A program made the translations under genes and the position numbers. Below, piece after piece: positions 12,601-22,845 of a stretch of DNA of 64,000 nucleotides. The notes below the pieces were generated by a model. The model saw only the letters and a list, made by a program, of their open reading frames with translations. It was not told where the DNA came from and did not search any database. Origin of the DNA: Gnetum montanum (Eukaryota > Streptophyta > Gnetopsida > Gnetales > Gnetaceae). The stretch lies in assembly GCA_015680685.1 (NCBI GenBank), contig MNCI01037567.1, positions 1 to 64,000 on the forward strand. Direction: 5' to 3'. Position 1 is the first letter of the stretch. The number at the start of each line of letters is the position of its first letter.

Positions 12601-13282
12601 TTAGTAACTTATCATCATGCTTATGTGGTAGAGTTGATCAAGACTTCTCTTCTTGAAGCCACTTATGATCCATAGAGTTAAGTTAGGTAAGAAACTTTTT
12701 TTCATTAATCACTGAAACAAATCATCTACTTATCCATTTGATGTAGCAAAAATTCATTTTCCTAACTAAGATTCTTTTCTTTGAAATGAGGATTTTTGTC
12801 ATTACTTAACTATTTTCTCTAATGCCTACTATCATGCAATTGATTCTTAAGCTCTACAATTTAATTTTGGATGAGTTTGACTTACCTCTAATAAATGAAA
12901 AATGAATTCTACTCTTACTTATATAAGCTTTGTTCTAATGTCCAATTATTTAATTTGCACAATGTCTTATCTAGCTTGAAAACTCCAACTTTTTTGATAA
13001 CTCATCAAAAATCCTTAGAAGGGCTTTCTCTACTTTGGTAGTCTTATCTACAAATATTAACATGCAATATGCTTCTATTAAAGCTTTTTCCAAAATTTCT
13101 TAATGGGAACTCATCTTAATGAATCTTTGATAGATTCAACTCTAGCTCATTCCTTGCGATAATAGTTAACACTATTCAAGAATTTCTTATCTTTAATGAT
13201 AGTGTGAGAAGAATTGAACTCATAATTATATGGTTAAAGATGTTCCATGTTAGTGGTTATTTCACCAATAATTACTACATCA
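9627..13282 (-). repeat. Element A, 5' LTR (3.66 kb)
   Basis: It begins TGTAGGCTTTATATAG on the plus strand and ends TACATCA. Compared with the 2.23 kb partner it has an extra segment at about 9720-11190 that also contains hairpin sub-repeats, so the array has expanded here or shrunk in the partner. The two LTRs are clearly diverged, which implies an old insertion. Confidence 0.8.
10440..12660. repeat. Hairpin sub-repeat field in the right LTR of element A
   Basis: Same TAGARC-N9-GYTCTA dyad as at 230-1690, with more copies. It alternates with phrases such as AAGCTAACATGGTAGAGC. No coding sequence is supported. Confidence 0.85.
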
Positions 13283-13492
13283 AAATATTATGTAGCTTAA
13301 AAGTAGATAAAAACTATAATAACAAATAGAAAAAACAATAATAACACTTGGCATGAATGACTTGAATGTCATATTTTTGCATCACATCATTTAATTAGAA
13401 AGAGAAACATCAATTATGAGATAGGTAACCCAAAATTTAAATAAATACAATTATATTTAGAATTAACTATGGTCATTTTCAATTATGAAAGA

Positions 13493-13629
13493 ATGAGGTG
13501 TTAGCCTAGTGGTACGAGTCTTATCCTATTAACCCTAGATCACAATGTAAATTCTACTAGGTAGTACTACGTTATAAATGTCTATAAATCTTGAGACATA
13601 CCTATAGATGAGTAGCAAGACTTTCCTAT
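13493..13629 (+). repeat. Possible tRNA-derived SINE fragment
   Basis: TAGCCTAGTGG at about 13503 fits a pol III A box. About 50 bp downstream, ATGTAAATTCT fits a decayed B box (GGTTCGAATCC). The text between and after resembles the head of plant tRNA-derived SINEs. No clear tail or target duplication is visible, and copia element B starts at 13630. Confidence 0.4.
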
Positions 13630-14119
13630 TGGAATGAGCACAGTGGATAGGATGAGGAAGAATGAAAACTTTGTGATTGAAATTTAGAAATACTTATGAT
13701 ATTTTGAAATCATGTGATGTCATGTGAAATGTACTATGAAATAAGTAAGAAATTGAACTATAAAAATCAATTCATTGTAAAAAATTAAAAATAGCAAAAA
13801 AATTTAAAAACTATGAGAACTGCTAACTTCTTTCATTATTTTAGAAAAAAAATACAACAAGCTCTTAGCACAATGAGGTAGTTGTTTTAAGTGCTTCTAT
13901 AAGTAAAGGAAAAACAAACTTAACTAGAAGTTAAACTCAACATAAATGAGTTAAATTCATCATAACTAACCACTAACTACTAGAAAAAAAATATTTTAAA
14001 AAAAATTTACATGAAAATAACTTTTAATAATTAAAAAAGTTTCTAACCCAAATAACATTTTTAAAAAATAATTATTCAACGTAGTAGAAAATAATTCTTA
14101 CACTACACAATACTTAGCA
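13630..14119 (-). repeat. Element B, 3' LTR
   Basis: It matches 26022-26369 plus 27893-28036: for example the ACTTATGATATT block, the TAAACTCATCATAACTAA block, and the end CTACACAATACTTAGCA against CTACATTATACTCAACA. Flanks show TTCCTAT on the left and TTCCTTAT on the right, a possible decayed target duplication. Confidence 0.8.
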
Positions 14120-14132
14120 TTCCCTCCTTTAG
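14120..14132 (-). other. Polypurine tract of element B
   Basis: On the minus strand this reads TAAAGGAGGGA directly before the LTR start TGCTAAG. This is the normal place for the plus-strand primer. Confidence 0.7.
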
Positions 14133-14392
14133 TGTTGAAATTTGTTTTAAAATAGCTAAATTAGAAACTTGAAAATCTTTCTTCTTATCATCTACTTTGC
14201 ACATACCAATCATGTTTAAATGATAGTTAATTCGATAATCCTACAATGATTTAGTTAGTAAATCAGCTAATTGATCATTGCTTTGAACATGTGGGGGCTT
14301 AATTTTGTCCTTCATTACTTCATGCTTGATAAAGTAACATTTGATGTCAATATGCTTGCTCTTCTTATGAATAATGTGCTTCTTGGACAACT
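14130..14392 (-). pseudogene. Element B RNase H, C-terminal end
   Basis: The minus strand reads SKKHIIHKKSKHIDIKCYF, then VQSNDQLADLLTKSL, the final hallmark of copia RNase H (usually KHIDIRYHF then QxADIFTK). The upstream part of the same domain is at 17480-17700, so about 3.1 kb has been inserted between. Confidence 0.85.
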
Positions 14393-14395
14393 AAA

Positions 14396-14446
14396 ATTAA
14401 TTTAGAATATTAATCAAAATCAAACATTAATTTAGAATATTAATCA
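14396..14446. repeat. 21 bp direct repeat at the edge of the insertion
   Basis: Two identical 21 bp copies at 14396-14416 and 14426-14446, with a 9 bp spacer, lie at the boundary of copia sequence. They may mark a repair or insertion event. Confidence 0.8.
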
Positions 14447-14514
14447 TGGATTCCTGCTCTGGGGGGTATCATTTGTGGCACTTGGTAGCTCTGTTGATGA
14501 ATGTGGTGTGACAT

Positions 14515-14847
14515 TTACGATGGTAATGTAGCGAAGGGAACAGAGAATGGGGTCCACCATGTTGACGGGCTTGGGCCCACCACTAATGGTGGGACAAATG
14601 TAAATGCGGGAATGGAAGTGGAAGCTATGTACGGCTGCGAAGTCGATACAGTGTGCACATGTGGTAGCGTAGCCGTGATTGGCGTATGATGCGCTACAGG
14701 GATAGATTGATGAACTGTTTGTAAAGGAATAGTGGTTGCAAACGAAATAGGTGAAACCAGCGAAAGAGGACGTTGATACGTCGAGGAGTTGACATGGCTA
14801 CCCATTGCAGATGTGACTGTAGGCTGCGAAAACATAGACGTGATCAC
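14515..14847 (-). pseudogene. Pro/Ser/Thr-rich open frame, possible gag N-terminal region
   Basis: A 110-codon open frame rich in Ser, Thr, Pro, His and Val, with no folded-domain motif. Its composition resembles the disordered N-terminal region before the capsid core in Tat-like gag proteins (compare 33700-34250 in element C). There is also a 62-codon open frame on the other strand, so coding is not proved. It lies in CpG-retaining sequence, so it is younger than the copia around it. Confidence 0.35.
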
Positions 14848-14899
14848 GAAGGGAGCAGCGATAGATAATGGGTTAGCCTAGAAGAACTAGGTAGGAGGG

Positions 14900-15640
14900 A
14901 CAGTAATGGGGTTGGTTTGACCTCCCCTGGTGGTCCTTCAAGGGCCATGATGATCTATAAACCTAGAAGGCCAGATAAGAAATTACTAGTCAACATCCAG
15001 CAAACCAAACCTTTCCATGAGCCCAAAATGGCCAGTACTAACACTACCTCTATTGATGGATAGCCCTGCTCATTATTTTAGATCTCCTCCTTCCAACTTA
15101 GTGCCACTTGCTACTGATCTCTTGCTCATTGAGCCTCAATGGAACGATAGTCCTAGTAGTCTCGCAAGGGCTGCTAGACGATGGGGACCCTATCTTTCAT
15201 GACACCCATTCAATCGAACTTCCCCTGGGGCAGTAGGTCCTCCAATCCATGATTCATTCCAAGAATCTAGATGGCTAGGATTTCCAAGGGGATGGAGGAT
15301 CACATAGCAAGGATGAACGGGATGATTTGGACCATCATCAGGGTAGAGGTAGAGATCCCTATCCTTCTTCTCCATCCTCTCGCTCTCCTTCTCCTTCATC
15401 CAGCTCAGGCTCTGATCATAACTGAGGTAGGAGAAAGCGAAAGGACGAGGGCAAAAAGGTTTGGAAGGATCGAAAGGAGGAATGAAAGGAAACACACGAG
15501 AAATTGCATGATGCTCACCGGCATGAAAGGAGGGATAGCCAAAATCATCATAGACATCATGGTCCCTAGCAGGACTATGATTTAGATCCCTAGTGTCTAT
15601 GCTAATACTAGATGGTAAAATCAAAATCAACTAATAAATC
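14900..15640 (+). other. CpG-retaining block with hydrophilic frames on both strands
   Basis: One plus-strand frame reads as an Arg/Asp/Ser/His-rich disordered segment (SSPSSRSPSPSSSSGS at about 15365-15412), broken by stops. The minus strand is open from 15630 to 15190, and another plus-strand frame from 15271 to 15585. The plus-strand low-complexity frame looks most protein-like and could be a gag tail. I assign no function. Confidence 0.35.
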
Positions 15641-16172
15641 AACCCAAATCCTCTAACATAAGTTCCATTATGGTTGATTTATCAGATATTGTAACCCCTT
15701 GTGGTCTATCCAAATAATTAATTACTCCAAAAATAAGTAGTAGCACCAAAATTTTAAGGCAAATATTACCACTCCCAACTCAAGGTTATGTATGGAGTAC
15801 TGTGCTTCATAGAAATCATGGTCCCTAGTGTCTATTTCTCATTGTTGATAGGAAGAAGTAATCCTTAGACAATTCATTTTATGTGAATCCCTTATTATCT
15901 CCTAGAAATGTAAAGTAGATACCGAGGAGTAGAAAAGACGAGCCATGTTGTATACATGAGGATACTTCAACTTTGTCATTGTGCAAGGGTGCTAGAACCC
16001 TAGAATGATTGTAATATAGGTATACCACAAAATATAGTCTAACTAAAACTTTATAACTCAACATTTTCCACTAGAATCAAACCTATGACTTGAAGCTTTT
16101 AAATAAAGAGTCTTACCACTAAATTAACATATCATTGTTACAACTTTAAAATTGTGATTAATGGATTCCTAT

Positions 16173-16200
16173 GTGCTACAAGAATGCCAACTTGTAGCAC
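16173..16200. repeat. Perfect 10 bp hairpin
   Basis: GTGCTACAAG at 16173-16182 pairs with CTTGTAGCAC at 16191-16200 across an 8-base loop. It lies in a non-coding part of the insertion. Confidence 0.75.
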
Positions 16201-16273
16201 TAAGTGTTACAAGTTAGTGCATGTCCCCATCTTGGAGATGTTCCCAAAGCCCAAATTTTGGTTGATTTGCTCG

Positions 16274-16309
16274 GGGAAGTCCTTGATTGATTAATAATAA
16301 GGACTTCCC
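16274..16309. repeat. Perfect 11 bp hairpin plus a distant direct copy of its arm
   Basis: GGGAAGTCCTT (16274-16284) pairs with AAGGACTTCCC (16299-16309). The arm and its left context, starting GCTCGGGGAAGTCCTTG, occur again at 16509-16532 with one difference. A TGTTTACA-like phrase recurs several times between them (16340-16480). Confidence 0.75.
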
Positions 16310-16659
16310 TTATTATTAAACAATACAATACAGTTCATTGCCTCCCATTTACATTGTTTAGTTCTATTTACACTTTGTTTACAATATAGCTCTGTTTACA
16401 TTTTATTTAAAATTCAGTATGCATTGTTTACAATTTTTGTCACTGTTTGCATTCCCTTTACATCCTATTTACATTATTTACGATAATCCCAGCGTAGCCA
16501 TAGCTTACGCTCGGGGAAGTCCTTGGTTGATTTACGTGCAGACCATCCAAGGCACTCTACCTTCATTTACTTTTCCAGCTTGCCCTTGGGTGAAGGTAGG
16601 GTTAGCTGTGGCTATTCGACGATCTCTCAGTGTCTGTTTCCTTTCCAGGCTTACATTAT

Positions 16660-16950
16660 ATGCTTAGCCATGCTCTTCCCATTATGATTGGGAAGTCCCC
16701 TTTACCATTGTTTACTTGAATCACTAGGAAGTTAGCTAGATACGACCATCCATAAATAGTGGTGACAATGTCCTCCACTACTCCTAATGGGATAGTGATG
16801 GAATGGTTGGGCAAATATAAATTAATATTACTCTTTTCTAGTGGAGGAAAGTTCTAGGCTTTGTACATTTCTTGAGAAATCAAGTTGACACCAGAACCTA
16901 AATCCAAAATAGCCTTGCATGGTTCATTTCCAGTGATTTGTACATATATC
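16660..16950 (-). pseudogene. Gypsy (Athila-like) aspartic protease relic
   Basis: The minus strand reads ITGNEPCKAILDLGSGVNL, then LISQEMYKA, and later GDFPIIMGRAWLSI. The active-site motif is DLGS, as in Athila-like proteases, and the IIMGR block is the end of the domain. It is close kin to the relic at 53364-53800 in element D. No RT follows within the insertion. Confidence 0.8.
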
Positions 16951-17188
16951 ACTATTCACCATCTATAACCAATGTTTGAAATGGCCATTGAGAACATTTG
17001 ACCCTTAGGATCAAATGTTGGCAAAATGAACCCTCAAGACCAAAGGTTGATCCAACAAACCCACTGGACAAAGGGTTGGCCACATAGATCCTTGGGACCA
17101 AATGTTGGCAAAAGCAACCCTCAAGACCAACTATAGGTAAAACAGATCCTTGGGAGCTTAGGATCAACTACAAAAGTCTATGTCATGG

Positions 17189-17452
17189 CTAGGCAGTTGA
17201 TGGTAATGGCATAACCGTGAGAATGTTCTCCTCGAGAGCACGCTCGTTGAGAGCATTCTCATGGAGAGCGCCCTCCTCAAGAGCGTTCTGGCTGAGAATG
17301 CCCTCCTCGAGAGCGTTCTCACTGAGAGCGCCCTCTACGAGAGCATTTTCTTTGAGGGCGCCCTTACTTGGTGCTCTCTCTTTGAGGATGCTCTTTTTGA
17401 GAATGCTACCTCTCCCCATATATGCTAATTGGGCCAGTTTCAGCCATACCAT
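17189..17452 (-). pseudogene. Minisatellite-encoded repeat peptide upstream of the protease relic
   Basis: An 87-codon open frame starts with KLAQLAYMGRGS and then repeats a phrase of the type EGALSENALEEG. The DNA at 17215-17410 is a 15/30 bp GC-rich minisatellite. The opposite strand is also open for 90 codons because of the repeat, but the neighbouring protease is on the minus strand, so I favour that one. It may be the linker between gag and protease. Confidence 0.45.
17215..17410. repeat. GC-rich 15/30 bp minisatellite
   Basis: Repeats of GAGAGCGCCCTC and GAGAGCGTTCTC type alternate. CpG is common here, unlike nearly all of the window. Confidence 0.85.
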
Positions 17453-17479
17453 CTTGCATCCTTATAAATTTCATCAACA

Positions 17480-18790
17480 TGGAAATTGAAAATTCAACTT
17501 CAAAGCCCAACTAAGAAAATTACTTTTTTAACCATAAAAAATGTTGAAGACATTATTCCATAGTAATAAATTCTACCTCACATGATGATAGGCTCATATT
17601 AGTTTGTTTCTTCATCTTCTAATAAATAAGATTAAGACCATGAAAAATAAAGTAACCAAAAGTTAACTTACAATCATCTACATCTCCTCCCTAATCAACT
17701 TAAGAAGCATAAAACTTTCCATATTCATTAATTAACTTAAGGCCAAAATTGACTATTCATTTAACATATCTCAAAAGATGCTTCAAGGCATTATGATGTG
17801 AATGCCTTATCCCTTGCATAAATTTTGATAAAAGTGAAGTTGCATATTTCAAATCAAGCCCTCTATGACACAATGATACATCTATATAAGGAAGGATAAA
17901 CCAATGGAATATCATCTTTCCTTGAAAGCTCCATATTTTAGAGCAATGTAGTTGTAGCAATCTTGGCTTCCTTTAGCTCATACTTTTCAATGATGGCATG
18001 TGCATACTTTGATTAATGCATATTCAAATAATCTTGATCAATTTGGATTTCTAAAAGGTATTTAAGGATGACCGTGTCCTTCATCTCAAACTTACCTTTC
18101 ATATCATGCTTGAATTACTCATTTAATTTCTCAAACATAGTCATAAAAATCTGGTCATCAACATAGAGTGAAATAATGATGAAATCATAACCTTAATTTT
18201 TAAAGTACAAGGTAGGCTCAAACATATAACTTCTATAATCATTCTTAAGAGAACATTCATTAATTCTATGAAACCAAGCTCTTGGAGCTTGCTTTAGATT
18301 ATACAAAGCTTTATACAACTTGCACACCCTATTTTTCTTATCCTTAAACCTCAAAACCTTCAAGATAATAAATATAAATCTCCTCTTCTAATTTTCCATT
18401 AAGAAATGTAGAATTAACATCCATTTGATATATTTTTATATGTTTGTGAGCAACAAGGGAGACTGTAAGATTAATAATCTCAAATCTAGTTATAGGAGCA
18501 AAAATCTCATCATAATTAGCATGTTTCTTTTCAAGAAAACCTCTTTCTACAAGTCTAGCCTTTGTGCAATAATTTTACCAACATCATTGTATTTGGTTTT
18601 GAAGATCCATTTGATGTCAATGAATTTCTTCCCTTTTGGCCTATCCACTAATGTCCAAGTTTTATTTCTTGTAATAGAACTTATTTTCTTTTTCATGGCT
18701 TCAATCCAAACTTGAGATTTTAGAGCCTCCTTGACATTTGAGGGCTCATGTACAAGAGTAGAATATGCAACATGAGCAATGGTTTAACTT
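17480..18790 (-). pseudogene. Element B reverse transcriptase and start of RNase H
   Basis: From 18790 down the minus strand gives LVDRPKGKKFIDIKWIFK, then ERGFLEKKHANYDEIFAP and YQMDVNSTFLNGKLEEEIY, which is copia RT through the first catalytic Asp region. Near 17960-17757 the C-terminal part of RT is open (KYATSLLSKFMQ). RNase H then starts with a SSCEVEFITM block (catalytic Glu). Stops and a shift make it inactive. It is cut at about 17470. Confidence 0.9.
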
Positions 18791-18814
18791 CTTATGATTG
18801 TTATGTTAAAGTTT

Positions 18815-19490
18815 CTATCCAACATTTAAGAAGGTGGGCGGTTTTTTTTTCACCCAAATTCTTAAGCTATACTCTTTCTTCTTATCATGATCAAGCTTAT
18901 GAAACTCATCAAAAGCTATATTTAATTCATCAAATACAACATTTCTAGAGTAATACCACTTCCTATCAATGGAATAAAAACATATATATCCATATGTTTT
19001 TGAATCATAACCACATAGCAATCACCTTTTGCCTATATCACCCAACTTATCTATCAACTAATTTGAAATCTTGACATAACAAATACAATCAAACATCTTT
19101 AATTGAGATAAATTTGGAGGCTTACCATAAAGTAATGGATAAGAAGTCTTCTCTACATTTGACAAGGTAATCAACCTATTGAGTAAATAGGTTGCTGTGT
19201 GGATTGCCTTATGCCAATACTCATTCAAAATTAAGGCATGTTTCAACAAATATCATTCCATCTCCTATAAGATATCATTGTTCTTTTCTTCTATGCCATT
19301 ACTTTGGGGTGAATACCCACATGTGATTTATTTTTCTACTCCACATTTAGCACAATAATCATAGAATTCATTTGAAATAAATTCACTAACATGATTTAAC
19401 CTAATTACCTTAATCCTCAAACCAAACCTATTCTCAATAAGCTTCTAAAAATCCTTGAACGTAGGAAATACTTCATCCTTAAAATACAAA
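18815..19490 (-). pseudogene. Element B integrase, C-terminal half
   Basis: Readable minus-strand frames include VIRLNHVSEFISNEF (second core Asp region, usually RTDNGGEF), YSPQSNGIEEKNNDIL (catalytic Glu region) and AIHTATYLLNRLITLS, then the GKPPNLSQLKMFDCICYV block typical of copia. The first half is on the other side of the 19491-23719 insertion, ending in HAWSYVFF at about 23740. The C-terminal frame is open from 19021 to 18815. Confidence 0.9.
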
Positions 19491-19862
19491 TGATAGAGGA
19501 GTTCTATGCCTTAATAAACTTCAACAAGACTCATCTCCCAACTTCCAAGTAGATTTATCTTAGAAAACTAAAACAACATAATGAAATGGAGAAAATATTT
19601 CTATATTAATAAAACTCTTAAAATATAGAAAACATTCATCAAAGATAAGGAGCCAAGCTCAACTCATAGCTCTCCAAAGGATCTTATATGCCACACTTGT
19701 TCCATCTCAATCCTAAATTTCTTACCATTGATTCAAAGATCAAGACAAAACACTTATAAGAGATTCTCTTAACCTATCTCAAGTGCTCTGTTGTGTCTCT
19801 CACTTAATTTCTTTCACAAGCTCTCTTTCCTTATGATCTCTCTCTCTCTCTCTCTCTCTCTN

Positions 19863-19896
<34 letters not shown>

Positions 19897-20482
19897 CTCA
19901 TGGTTTGGATGATCATTCCAAAAATGATGAATTACATTAATATTTATGGACAACCAAAAAATAAGAAACCTAGAAATATTTCCTCAACTCAACTTGAAGT
20001 TCTTTAGATGTTTTCCAATTCTTCTTATCTTCTCCTTATCTATTTTCATTTTTAACATCTTGTTTCTACTATTTTCCAAATTGGGATAGGTGTTTTTGAA
20101 AGTTTTCCCAACTATATAGGTCATCTTTGATCTTGGAAAGATGTCTTCTATGTCAACCCACCCCTTGGATAAGAGCTCTTCTATTTTTGGAAGACATCTT
20201 CTCCTAGGCTAAGATGTCTCCTGTCATGGCAAGACATCTTACCCAAGACATCTTCTTATTTGCGAAGATGTCTCCTCCAAGACATCTTCTTCCTAGATAA
20301 GATGTCTTTCTAGAAGCTTTTCCATTTTAGGAAGGCATCTCATTTGACTTCCAAACATCTTCTGTCATCTCTAGGTCTTAGCCAAGATGTCTAGTCTTCT
20401 AAGATATCTTCTTCAAGCTAAAAACCTACAAAACATACTTTTAGTGTAGAATAACAGGACTAGGAAAGGTGTCCCTACACTA
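19491..20482 (-). repeat. Nested element, 3' LTR
   Basis: It aligns with 22846-23719 throughout, for example AACATAATGAAATG and the last GGTGTCCCTACAC. It has an extra CT microsatellite. From about 20110 to 20410 the motif AAGATGTCT or its reverse complement AGACATCTT recurs about eleven times. Confidence 0.85.
19837..19894. repeat. CT microsatellite with an N
   Basis: An almost pure CT tract interrupted by a single N at 19862. The N probably marks a gap, so the true length is unknown. The partner LTR does not have it. Confidence 0.95.
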
Positions 20483-20500
20483 GCTCTTCCACCCTTAAAA
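20483..20500 (-). other. Polypurine tract of the nested element
   Basis: The minus strand reads AAGGGTGGAAGAGC just before the 3' LTR, the expected site. Confidence 0.6.
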
Positions 20501-21179
20501 ATGGCATGCTTCATGTTCATTCACAAGCTAGAAGACATCATATCCCATGACTTACAGCAATCACACTTAGCACAAAAATTTAGACTCAATACATTAGATA
20601 CATAAGAATGAGTATTATTTAAGGTTTTGGTTTTGAGCTTCTTTTAATCATGAGGGCTAGTCCTCATACTCCATCATGCTTTCCTTAATTAAGCATATTC
20701 TTGAAATGATTCCCTTGCATTCCCATTATAAATCAATCCTACACAAAAGTGACACAAGAATATAGAGAAAAATATTTATTAACATAAATCCATGGAGTAT
20801 GCCTCCTTGACCTATGCCCAAACAACAATGGAATTTTTCCATTTGCTACCAACTAATCTTTCTTATTCTTCCAACATCCCTTTGCTAATACAAATCCTAG
20901 CCTAGAAATCACACAAGTGCTCAAAAGCTTCATCCAACATAGTACTATTATCAAAACCTAAGTTTTAACAATAGAAAAATCAACCTTCTTCTCATTCATA
21001 TTATACTCCACATAATTAGTAATAGCATCTATATCAAATGTAGCCTCTTCAGCATCAAAGAAAATTTCATCATCACAAATAGCATTCACCGTTACAATAT
21101 CATTACAACTAGGAAGTGTTATGGAAGAATTTATATGGCCAACCTCACTATCAATAATAGTTCACAACAACCTACACTT

Positions 21180-21520
21180 ATGATTTTCTTGCCTCACAGT
21201 CAAACTATTATTTTCACCATCAAAGATAGCCTTGTTATCATAATTCCATAGTTTACCAAATATGAGATCTAAATAATCAATGGCAATACATCACAAAGGA
21301 TTTAATCATGAAAACTTCAAATGGAGTAATCAATATGATACTATTCCTTAATTTTTTTATGGATTAGTTTGAGGAATTGTAGCTAACTAAAATGACTTCA
21401 CCACCTTGGAAGAAATCCCATTTTCTTATGCTCCATCATCAATGAGCACACTCAATGAATAACAGTTAACATCACAAGGAGTTCTAAATAAACTATTCCT
21501 TATAACATCCTCATTGGTAT
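21180..21520 (-). pseudogene. Nested element aspartic protease relic
   Basis: The minus strand begins near NSLFRTPCDVN, with the active site as LIDDGA (21429-21443, normally I-D-G-G/S) and ends with LIFGKLWNYDNKAIFDG, matching the LLGRPW-DR-V-HDG block of del-type chromovirus proteases. Stops are present. After it only an acidic tail is readable before the polypurine tract, so RT is absent, not just decayed. Confidence 0.75.
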
Positions 21521-21639
21521 TAACATATCTAACAAAAGTACAACTATTCAATTCACTTTGTTCACCAATGTGTAAAGGGTCATGTTCACATGCCCTCTTT
21601 GAAGATTCAAGTTCATCCCCTTCTATAATTTGAATTTCC

Positions 21640-22760
21640 CTACCCCCAAAGGCATTCCTCTTTGACTTTTTGCATTCCCATTGTTTATGACCTATTCACC
21701 ATAATTATAACATGTATCCTTACCATGATCTTTACCTCTTGGAAATCATTTCATTCTTCTTTCCCTCCTAGGAGAAGTAGACTCACTTTTCTTCTTCTCT
21801 AGCTTATCTTTACCATCCTCCTTAGATGAATTCCTTGACTTATGAGCAACGTATTTTTCATCCCTTTTCTTTTGATCTTTATCCTTCTCTAAGTTGAACT
21901 TTGTGATTTTTATTTGATCCTTGAGAGCAAAATCATAGGCTTCATCAAGAGTATCAAGCTCATACAATGCTAATTCTTACTTATATTGCATACTTAATCC
22001 ACTAATGAAGTTAAAAGCTTACTCAGACTCAATCCAATTAACATCAACCATTTTCAAGGCTTTACAAAATTTAACATAAAAATCTTTTACCTCTTAATAT
22101 CCTCATCTGATAAATTTTAGCTTCTTGAAGGCTTCATGATGGAAGGATGTATTCTCAAACTTTTTCTTTAGCATGAATTCCATGAGTTTTCAACTTTCAA
22201 TAGGTCTTCCATTTTATTCAAGGTATTTGAGACATTTCTTATTCCATCATTTAGCTACCAATCCTTCAAGTTTTCTCTCAATAGCATGAATCATTATCTC
22301 ACTAGAAAGTTGCTCGAAAAGAAAGTACTAATTCACCATTCTAAGCTAAGAAACAAAAAAATTTGTGCCCTCAACACCTTTAAAGATAGAAATATCCACA
22401 TTAGAAAATCTTAAAGCGCTTCTTAATATCTTTACAAACCTTTTATCATCATTTTCTTTATTAATATGAAAAAAAGGAAACCTTGACTCCTATCTTTAAG
22501 CTTTAGTCCCTTCTCTCCTTGGAGTTCTTTCATCATTTCTTCCTCTTGCTCCTTGTAGAGTTGCAAAAGGATTCTCATCTTCAATCTTCTCTTCACTTCT
22601 TCTTGAAGCTTCTCCAAAATCTTGATGTTTAATGATCCTTACCTTGGGAAGAACTTCTAACATTTTAGCCAAAAAAATCCTTAAAGAAGTCTTTAAGCTC
22701 TTGAATCTCTTGTACAAGATCTTGATTATTCTTCTTCTTAGAAGAGGTACCAAAAAGAAA
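21640..22760 (-). pseudogene. Nested element gag relic with zinc knuckle
   Basis: The frame starts close to the PBS, passes NPFATLQGARGRNDERTPR, a capsid core (EGLVAKWWNKK, FHHEAFKKLKFIR, YELDTLDEAYDFALK), a Lys/Glu-rich basic linker (RNSSKEDGKDKLEKKKSEST) and a damaged CCHC knuckle at about 21665-21715 (CYNYGE where CYNCGE is expected). It is about 370 codons, normal for chromovirus gag. Stops and one shift are present. Confidence 0.8.
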
Positions 22761-22828
22761 TCTTAATTCAATATAAGTGTAGATTCCTCAAAACCAAATG
22801 TAGATGTATGCATTCCTCTAAACCTTCA

Positions 22829-22840
22829 CTATGATACCAA
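22829..22840 (-). other. Primer binding site of the nested element
   Basis: The minus strand reads TTGGTATCATAG, one change from the tRNA-iMet-complementary TTGGTATCAGAG, five bases inside the 5' LTR. Confidence 0.75.
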
Positions 22841-22845
22841 TCTAG

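Larger units (their letters stand above)
91..13282 (-). mobile_element. Element A: Ty3/gypsy LTR retrotransposon, Tat-like, degenerate
   Basis: Two long direct repeats (91-2319 and 9627-13282) flank a decayed gag-pol read on the minus strand. In transcription order the interior holds gag (about 8400-7950), linker and protease (7560-6700), an RNase H fold (6475-6222), reverse transcriptase and RNase H (5950-4540), and integrase (4260-3284). Many in-frame stops show that it is dead. LTR ends read TG(T/N)AGG and TATCA or CATCA on the plus strand. I could not find a matching target duplication (TTTAA against AAATA). The gag style (a WYLNLPNDSITSW block) suggests the Tat group; this is family-level inference. 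Confidence 0.85.
14393..17470. mobile_element. Composite insertion splitting the RNase H of element B
   Basis: The copia frame breaks off at about 14392 and resumes at about 17480. The block between is more GC-rich and has far more CpG than its surroundings. It contains a Pro/Ser/Thr-rich frame, a hydrophilic frame, two hairpins, a gypsy protease relic and a minisatellite. I could not identify terminal repeats or a target duplication, so it may be several insertions. Confidence 0.6.

Noticed and set aside
91-13287. Target site duplication for element A
   Set aside because: The flanks TTTAA and AAATA do not match, and an N lies at 92 next to the left end.
13503-13562. A true tRNA gene
   Set aside because: The A box is acceptable but no cloverleaf can be drawn, and the B box is decayed. 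A SINE head is the better reading.
14501-15630. Open frames on both strands that could be host genes
   Set aside because: They overlap each other, have low-complexity composition and no domain, and lie in a recent insertion between two halves of a copia RNase H. I kept them only as weak gag-like pieces.
17217-17489. 90-codon plus-strand frame rich in Arg, Ser and Leu
   Set aside because: It is the antisense of the minisatellite. A repeat with a period divisible by three leaves both strands open.
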